This document shows positions 58,804 through 64,000 of a stretch of DNA of 64,000 nt, in pieces (the stretch's first letter is position 1; every line of letters begins with the position of its first letter). The DNA lies in contig NZ_JFCA01000039.1 of assembly GCF_000612585.1 (NCBI RefSeq), positions 1 to 64,000 of the forward strand, written 5' to 3'. This stretch comes from Pseudomonas sp. CHM02. Lineage in GTDB: Bacteria; Pseudomonadota; Gammaproteobacteria; Pseudomonadales; Pseudomonadaceae. The notes beneath the pieces were generated by a model that was given only the letters and a program-made list of their open reading frames with translations, was not told the origin of the DNA and ran no database searches. A program made the translations under genes and the position numbers.

Positions 58804-60594
58804 ATGACAAAAACAACAATGCGCGCCATCTTCAGGCCACAGGCGCTGGCCGCTGCGGTTGCGTTGGGTTGCTGTGCCCAGGCACAGGCTGTTTCGTTCA
58901 ACATTGGCGAGATCGAAGGGCAATTCGATTCTTCGCTGTCGGTGGGCGCGAGTTGGGGGATGCGCGATGCCGACAAGAAGCTGGTGGGCACCGTGAATGG
59001 TGGCACCGGCCAGGCTTCCACGGGGGATGACGGGCGCCTGAACTTCAAGAAGGGCGAGACCTTCTCCAAGATATTCAAAGGCCTGCACGACCTTGAGTTG
59101 AAGTACGGCGACACAGGCGTGTTCGTACGCGGCAAGTACTGGTACGACTTCGAGCTCAAGGACGAAGACCGCGAGTTCAAGCCGATCAGCGACCACAACC
59201 GCAAGGAAGGCGCCAAATCCAGCGGCGCACAGATTCTCGATGCGTTCGTGTATCACAACTACTCGCTGGGCGATCTGCCGGGCACCGTGCGTGCGGGCAA
59301 GCAGGTCGTGAGTTGGGGCGAAAGTACCTTCATCGGCAATTCCATCAACAGCATCAACCCGATTGACGTGTCGGCCTTCCGTCGTCCCGGCGCCGAGATC
59401 AAGGAAGGGCTGATCCCGGTCAACATGCTGTTCGCATCCCAGAGCCTCACCAACCAACTGACGGTGGAAGGCTTCTACCAGTTGGAGTGGGACCAGACGG
59501 TGCTGGATAACTGCGGCACCTTCTTCGGTGGCGATGTGGCGGCAGACGGGTGCACCAATAACTACACCGTGGGGAACCCGGCGATTGCGCCCTTGCAACC
59601 TGTGGCCGCGGCATTTGGCCAAGGGTTTGGCGTGACTAATGAGGGGGTGATCGTACGCCGCGCCGGCGACCGTGATGCCCGTGATTCCGGTCAGTTCGGC
59701 GCCGCCTTGCGCTGGCTGGGGGATGACACCGAGTACGGCCTGTATTTCATGAACTATCACAGCCGTACGCCAACGGTCGGCACCATCACCAACAACACCA
59801 GCCTGGCTACCCTCGGCGGCATCTCCGGCGCAGCCAACGGCATCGTGCCTGGCTCCGGCGCAGGTTTGGTCCAGAGCCTTATGCTCGGTCGCGGCCAGTA
59901 CTACCTCGACTACCCGGAAGATATCCGCCTGTTCGGTGCCAGCTTCTCCACCACCTTGCCCACCGGCACGGCGTGGACCGGTGAGATCAGCTACCGGCCC
60001 AATGCCCCGGTGCAACTCAATACTACCGATTTGACCCTGGCCCTGATCAACCCGGTCGCCGGCCAACTGGCTTCTCCCATCCGCAGCAACTTCGGCGACG
60101 ATAACAAAGGCTATCGTCGTAAAGAGATCACTCAGATCCAAAGCACCATGACCCAGTTCTTCGACCAGGTCCTGGGGGCCGAACGGCTCACAGTGGTCGG
60201 TGAAGCGGCCATCGTCCATGTCGCAGGCCTGGAGGATAAATCCAAACTTCGCTATGGCCGTGACTCGGTGTACGGCGCCTACGGTTTCCAGGGTGACACC
60301 GACGGTTTCGTCACCTCCACCTCCTGGGGCTACCGCGCGCGGGCGATCCTGGACTACAACAACGTGATTGCCGGGATCAACCTCAAGCCCAACCTGTCCT
60401 GGTCCCATGACGTAGCCGGCTACGGTCCCAACGGCCTGTTCAACAAAGGCGCCAAGGCGATCAGCGTCGGTGTGGACGCGGACTACCGCAATACCTACAC
60501 CGCCAGCCTCAGCTACACCGACTTCTTTGGCGGTGACTACAACACCCTGACCGACCGCGACTTCCTCGCCCTCAGCTTCGGCGTGAACTTCTGA
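58804..60594 (+). CDS. DUF1302-family outer-membrane protein
   Basis: A 596-aa exported protein. The signal region FRPQALAAAVALGCCAQAQA ends with AQA. The mature protein is rich in beta strands with aromatic ends (VSFNIGEIEGQFDSSLSVGASWG, C-terminal FLALSFGVNF), so a large outer-membrane beta-barrel is likely. DUF1302 proteins are always encoded beside DUF1329 proteins and occur near degradation genes for terpenes, aromatics and esters. It lies 26 bases before the DUF1329 gene. The cargo is unknown. Confidence 0.9.
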   Translation: MTKTTMRAIFRPQALAAAVALGCCAQAQAVSFNIGEIEGQFDSSLSVGASWGMRDADKKLVGTVNGGTGQASTGDDGRLNFKKGETFSKIFKGLHDLELKYGDTGVFVRGKYWYDFELKDEDREFKPISDHNRKEGAKSSGAQILDAFVYHNYSLGDLPGTVRAGKQVVSWGESTFIGNSINSINPIDVSAFRRPGAEIKEGLIPVNMLFASQSLTNQLTVEGFYQLEWDQTVLDNCGTFFGGDVAADGCTNNYTVGNPAIAPLQPVAAAFGQGFGVTNEGVIVRRAGDRDARDSGQFGAALRWLGDDTEYGLYFMNYHSRTPTVGTITNNTSLATLGGISGAANGIVPGSGAGLVQSLMLGRGQYYLDYPEDIRLFGASFSTTLPTGTAWTGEISYRPNAPVQLNTTDLTLALINPVAGQLASPIRSNFGDDNKGYRRKEITQIQSTMTQFFDQVLGAERLTVVGEAAIVHVAGLEDKSKLRYGRDSVYGAYGFQGDTDGFVTSTSWGYRARAILDYNNVIAGINLKPNLSWSHDVAGYGPNGLFNKGAKAISVGVDADYRNTYTASLSYTDFFGGDYNTLTDRDFLALSFGVNF

Positions 60595-60620
60595 TTTGGC
60601 TTAAAGAAGGACAAGACTCT

Positions 60621-61979
60621 ATGCGTAAGATATTTGCGGTAATGGCCCTCAGCCTCCTGGCCGCCCATGTGATGGCAGCCGTGTCACCGGACGAGGCCGC
60701 CAAGCTCGGTACCACCCTGACCCCGGTGGGCGCCGAAAAAGCCGGCAACGCCGACGGCTCGATCCCGGCCTGGACCGGTGGCATCCCGAAGAACGCCGGC
60801 GCGGTGGACAGCAAGGGCTTCCTGGCCGACCCGTTTGCCAGTGAAAAGCCGCTGTTCGTGATCACCGCGGCCACCGTCGACAAGTACAAGGACAAACTCT
60901 CCGATGGCCAGGTGGCGATGTTCAAGCGCTACCCCGAGACCTACAAGATCCCGGTGTACCCGAGCCACCGTACGGTCAACCTGCCGCCGGAGATCTACGA
61001 GTCGATCAAGCGCAGCGCGCTGAACGTCAAGGCGATCAATGATGGCAACGGCCTGGAGAATTTCACCGGCAACCGCTACTACGCGTTCCCGATTCCCAAG
61101 AATGGCGTGGAGGTGCTGTGGAACCACATCACCCGTTATCACGGCGGCAACCTGCGGCGCATCATCACCCAGGCCACCCCGCAGACCAACGGCAGCTACA
61201 CGCCGATCCGCTTCGAGGAAGAAGTGGCGGTGCCGCAAGCCATTCCGGACATTGACCCGGTCAAGGCCGCCAACGTGCTGAGCTTTTTCAAGCAATCGGT
61301 GACCGCCCCGGCACGCCTGGCGGGTAACGTGCTATTGGTGCACGAAACCCTCGACCAAGTTAAAGAGCCACGCCTGGCCTGGATCTACAACGCCGGTCAG
61401 CGTCGCGTGCGCCGCGCGCCGCAAGTGTCCTACGACGGCCCAGGCACCGCCTCCGATGGCCTGCGCACCACCGATAACTTCGACATGTTCTCTGGCGCCC
61501 CCGATCGCTATGACTGGAAGCTGGTCGGCAAAAAAGAGATGTACATTCCTTACAACAGCTACAAGCTCGATTCGCCGACGCTCAAGTACGACGACATCAT
61601 CAAGGCCGGGCATATCAACCAGGACCTCACCCGTTACGAGCTGCACCGCGTGTGGGAAGTGGTGGGCACGGTCAAGCCGAGTGAGCGGCACATCTACGCC
61701 AAGCGCCACATGTACATCGACGAAGACAGCTGGCAAGTCGCGCTGGTGGATCACTACGACGGCCGTGGCCAATTGTGGCGTGTCGCCGAAGGCCATGCGC
61801 AGTTCTACTACGACCACCAGGTGCCGGCCTACACCGTGGAAACGCTGTACGACATCATCGCCGGGCGCTATATCGCGCTGGGCATGAAGAACGAAGAGAA
61901 GAGCAGCTTCGTGTTTGGCTTCGATGCCAAGGCGGCGGACTACACGCCGGCGGCGTTGAGGGCCGAAGGCGTGCGCTGA
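60621..61979 (+). CDS. DUF1329-family periplasmic protein
   Basis: A 452-aa protein with a Sec signal (MRKIFAVMALSLLAAHVMAA) and family motifs LTPVGAEKAGNADGSIPAWTGG near the N-terminus and SYDGPGTASDGLRTTDNFDMFSG in the middle. DUF1329 proteins resemble LolB-like lipoprotein folds and partner with DUF1302. It follows by 26 bases, so they are co-transcribed. Role: perhaps outer-membrane delivery of hydrophobic substrate; this is inference. Confidence 0.9.
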   Translation: MRKIFAVMALSLLAAHVMAAVSPDEAAKLGTTLTPVGAEKAGNADGSIPAWTGGIPKNAGAVDSKGFLADPFASEKPLFVITAATVDKYKDKLSDGQVAMFKRYPETYKIPVYPSHRTVNLPPEIYESIKRSALNVKAINDGNGLENFTGNRYYAFPIPKNGVEVLWNHITRYHGGNLRRIITQATPQTNGSYTPIRFEEEVAVPQAIPDIDPVKAANVLSFFKQSVTAPARLAGNVLLVHETLDQVKEPRLAWIYNAGQRRVRRAPQVSYDGPGTASDGLRTTDNFDMFSGAPDRYDWKLVGKKEMYIPYNSYKLDSPTLKYDDIIKAGHINQDLTRYELHRVWEVVGTVKPSERHIYAKRHMYIDEDSWQVALVDHYDGRGQLWRVAEGHAQFYYDHQVPAYTVETLYDIIAGRYIALGMKNEEKSSFVFGFDAKAADYTPAALRAEGVR

Positions 61980-62002
61980 TCCCGATGTGAAATGCAACTC
62001 CA

Positions 62003-62088
62003 ATGTGGGCTTGCTCGCGAATGCGCCGTGTCAGTCACCGAATGCCTAGACTGATCCACCGCCTTCGCGAGCAAGCCCGTTCCCACAT
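62003..62088. repeat. REP inverted pair
   Basis: Arms AATGTGGGCTTGCTCGCGAA and inverse CTTCGCGAGCAAGCCCGTTC followed by CCACATT lie in the gap after the DUF1329 gene. Confidence 0.8.
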
Positions 62089-62213
62089 TGGGTTGTGAAT
62101 GCCTTGAATTTTATGCTCGTCAATCACCCTGCTGAATACTTCTTCAACAACCGCCGGCCACAGGACTAGGGTAGGCGCCAGGTTGCATAACAATAAGAAC
62201 GCAGGATGCAGCA

Positions 62214-64000
62214 ATGACCGCCATGACACGCTGCCTGGACCGTCCTGGATTCATGCCTCGGCTGTCCGCCCACCATTTGCTGCGCCCACGTTTGGCCGAG
62301 CCTTTGCTGGCGGCGCAGGTCAGGGTCAAATTGCTCTGCGCCCCGGGCGGCAGTGGCAAGAGTGCATTGCTCGCCGAGTGTGCGTTGCAGGCGCCGGTCG
62401 GTTGCCAGGTGCACTGGTTGCCGCTCAATGGTGCTGCCCTGAGCCCGACCGATTTATGCCTGCGCCTGGCGCAGAGCCTCGGCCTGACGTTCACCGATGA
62501 AGCGACGCTGCTGCTGGACCTTGCTCGCTGGCAGACCCCGGCATGGTTGTTTGTCGATGATTTCTGTCGCTTGCCCACAGCCGAAACCGACGCGCTGCTT
62601 GATCGTCTGCTCACCGTCAGCAGCCCTGCGCTGACCTGGTGGCTGGGGGCGCGGCGCCGGCCGATGTGCAACTGGCCGCGGTTGCTGCTGGACGATGAAC
62701 TGCTGGAGTGCGGCGCCGACCTGGCGTTCACCCCGGCCGAGATCCAACAACTGCTCATCCACGCCCCGGGGCAATCCGTCGACAGTGTGTTGCAGTTCAG
62801 TGCCGGCTGGTGTGCCGGCGTGCGCATCGCCCTGCTCGGGGACGCTCACCCGGAAAAGACCTTGCTCGATTACTTGCAGCACGAGCTGTTCAGTACGTTG
62901 CCGCCCGAACTGGCCGAAGCCTGGCGCGTGCTGGCCCATCTGCCGCGCTTCAACCCGGGGTTGTGCGAGCACCTGTTCGGCCATGGCGACGGTGACCAGT
63001 ACCTGCGCGATCTGCAGGCGCTCGGTGCGTTTATCCAGCCTTGGGAGGACACGGAATGGTTGCAGGTCTTTCCACCGTTCGCACGATTGCTGCGCGATGA
63101 GCCCTGGCCCGCCAAACGCTCATGGCACCGTCGCGCCTGCCAATGGTTCACTGGCGAACAGGACTGGCAGGCAGCGTTTGAACACGCATTGTTGGCCGAA
63201 GAATATGAAGTGGCAGTGAGCCTGTTGCAGCACTTCAGTTTCGAGGACCTGTTCCGCCAGCAGAACGCGGTGTTGCTGTTGCGCCTGCATGAACAGCATG
63301 GCGATGAATTGATGCTCGGCTCGGCGCAACTGGTCGGGTTGGTGACGGCGGCGTTGCTGTTCGCCGGGCGCTTCGACCAGGCCGCGCAATGCATCGAACA
63401 GTTGGCGCGCTTCACTCCGCAACCGACGGCGGCGCAGCAGCGCTACCTGCTGGCGCGCGGGCAGGCGCAGTGGGGCTGGCTGCTGCACTTGGGCGGCGAT
63501 GCCGAGCGTTCTCGCGAACATTTTCTCGAAGCGCTGCAGGCCTTGCCCGACAGTGCCTGGACGTCGCGGCTCATGTGCCTGTCGGGGCTGACCCAGCAAG
63601 CCTTGCTGCGCGGTGAGTTGGACGTGGCCCAGGCCCTCAACCGTGAAGCATTGTGCCTGGCCCGCGCCCATGGCTCGTTGCTGCTGGAGGCACTGCTCGA
63701 ATTGGATCACGCGCAGTTGCTGGAACAGCGTGGCGCGCCTTACCGAGCACAAAGCCTGCTGGAAAACGTGCAGGCGATGTTACTCGAGCAGCGGCTCACG
63801 GCCGGGCCCCTGGTCGGGCGCATCGCCCTTCGGCGCGGGCATCTGGCACTGCGCCAGGGGCAAGACAGCCTGGCCGCCGACTGTTTCGAAACAGGCTTGG
63901 CGATGTGCCTGCACAGCCAGGACAAACGCGTGCTCTACGGGTTTCTCGGCCTGGCCTTGCTGGCGGCCAACCGTGGCGATTACGCCCAGGCCTTTGTGCA
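62214..64000 (+). CDS. MalT-like LuxR-family ATP-dependent regulator (N-terminal part, cut by window end)
   Basis: At least 595 codons without a stop; the frame runs off the window. Residues 1-30 carry the PGFMPRLSAHHLLRPRLAEPLL start of MalT-type proteins. The Walker A motif is APGGSGKSAL (residues about 43-52) and Walker B PAWLFVDDF near 105. Then come winged-helix and tetratricopeptide-like helical repeats (LLARGQAQWGWLLHLGGDAERS). The C-terminal LuxR DNA-binding domain would lie outside. AGGA with seven bases' spacing supports the start at 62214. It may regulate the DUF1302/1329 genes upstream. Confidence 0.85.
   Translation, partial: MTAMTRCLDRPGFMPRLSAHHLLRPRLAEPLLAAQVRVKLLCAPGGSGKSALLAECALQAPVGCQVHWLPLNGAALSPTDLCLRLAQSLGLTFTDEATLLLDLARWQTPAWLFVDDFCRLPTAETDALLDRLLTVSSPALTWWLGARRRPMCNWPRLLLDDELLECGADLAFTPAEIQQLLIHAPGQSVDSVLQFSAGWCAGVRIALLGDAHPEKTLLDYLQHELFSTLPPELAEAWRVLAHLPRFNPGLCEHLFGHGDGDQYLRDLQALGAFIQPWEDTEWLQVFPPFARLLRDEPWPAKRSWHRRACQWFTGEQDWQAAFEHALLAEEYEVAVSLLQHFSFEDLFRQQNAVLLLRLHEQHGDELMLGSAQLVGLVTAALLFAGRFDQAAQCIEQLARFTPQPTAAQQRYLLARGQAQWGWLLHLGGDAERSREHFLEALQALPDSAWTSRLMCLSGLTQQALLRGELDVAQALNREALCLARAHGSLLLEALLELDHAQLLEQRGAPYRAQSLLENVQAMLLEQRLTAGPLVGRIALRRGHLALRQGQDSLAADCFETGLAMCLHSQDKRVLYGFLGLALLAANRGDYAQAFV

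Noticed and set aside
1..64000. CRISPR arrays, tRNA and rRNA genes
   Set aside because: No regularly spaced identical repeats and no cloverleaf or rRNA sequence noticed; the many repeats are REP pairs.

Overview
The window is chromosomal DNA from a fluorescent Pseudomonas, most likely of the P. fluorescens group. The evidence is GC-rich coding with strong third-position bias, many Pseudomonas REP-type inverted repeats between genes, and recognisable Pseudomonas gene sets (kyn, ant, cat, fklB-ispB-rplU-rpmA-obg-proB, folX-folE-folM, short LOV protein). No rRNA, tRNA, CRISPR array, transposase or integrase was seen.

1-16161 is a tryptophan-to-beta-ketoadipate catabolic supercluster. kynB-kynA and kynU (with the Lrp-type regulator kynR) turn tryptophan into anthranilate. 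antABC (with antR) turns anthranilate into catechol, and catBCA (with catR) takes catechol to the enol-lactone of beta-ketoadipate. Two amino-acid permeases (aroP-like at 2483-3880, a second at 13919-15325) probably import the substrates. A CatR/BenM-type ATAC-N7-GTAT operator lies between catR and catB. A shared GCA(A/C)GAAAATTC motif lies at similar distance upstream of kynB and kynU.

16344-29632 is ordinary accessory metabolism: a TauE/SafE transporter, an MdaB-like quinone reductase with a LysR regulator, an epimerase, a SulP transporter, a GntP permease / RpiR regulator / D-aminoacylase cluster, a chemoreceptor, FklB, and a small protein behind a Fur-box-like site. A structured RNA candidate sits at 26191-26442. 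29793-35180 is housekeeping: ispB, rplU, rpmA, obg, proB and creA.

35181-41621 is an AT-rich foreign island with one minus-strand operon that reads as a divergent microcin C-type (peptide-nucleotide) biosynthetic cluster. It holds a 68-aa precursor ending in Asn (mccA-like), an intercistronic hairpin, an MccB-like E1 adenylating enzyme, MccD-like and MccE-like genes (SAM-dependent transferase; PLP decarboxylase fused to a GNAT acetyltransferase, the classic immunity domain), and three genes not expected in such clusters. Those three are a secreted 147-aa protein, a secreted monohaem cytochrome c and a Tat-type flavoprotein of the flavocytochrome c sulfide dehydrogenase family with its active-site cysteines intact. 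No MccC exporter or MccF peptidase is present. The island is bracketed by a direct repeat of the proB 3' end plus creA. This is the strongest candidate in the window for a new biological system.

42352-64000 returns to the Pseudomonas backbone: glutathione peroxidase, an old-yellow-enzyme reductase, a glycosyltransferase, CysZ, TrxB and a folX-folE-folM set. A probable light-response neighbourhood follows (LitR-class MerR regulator lacking B12 ligands, short LOV photoreceptor, MioC flavodoxin), then LrgAB. The end holds an aldolase/hydrolase pair, an acyl-CoA-type SDR, a DUF1302/DUF1329 pair and a MalT-like regulator cut by the window end.
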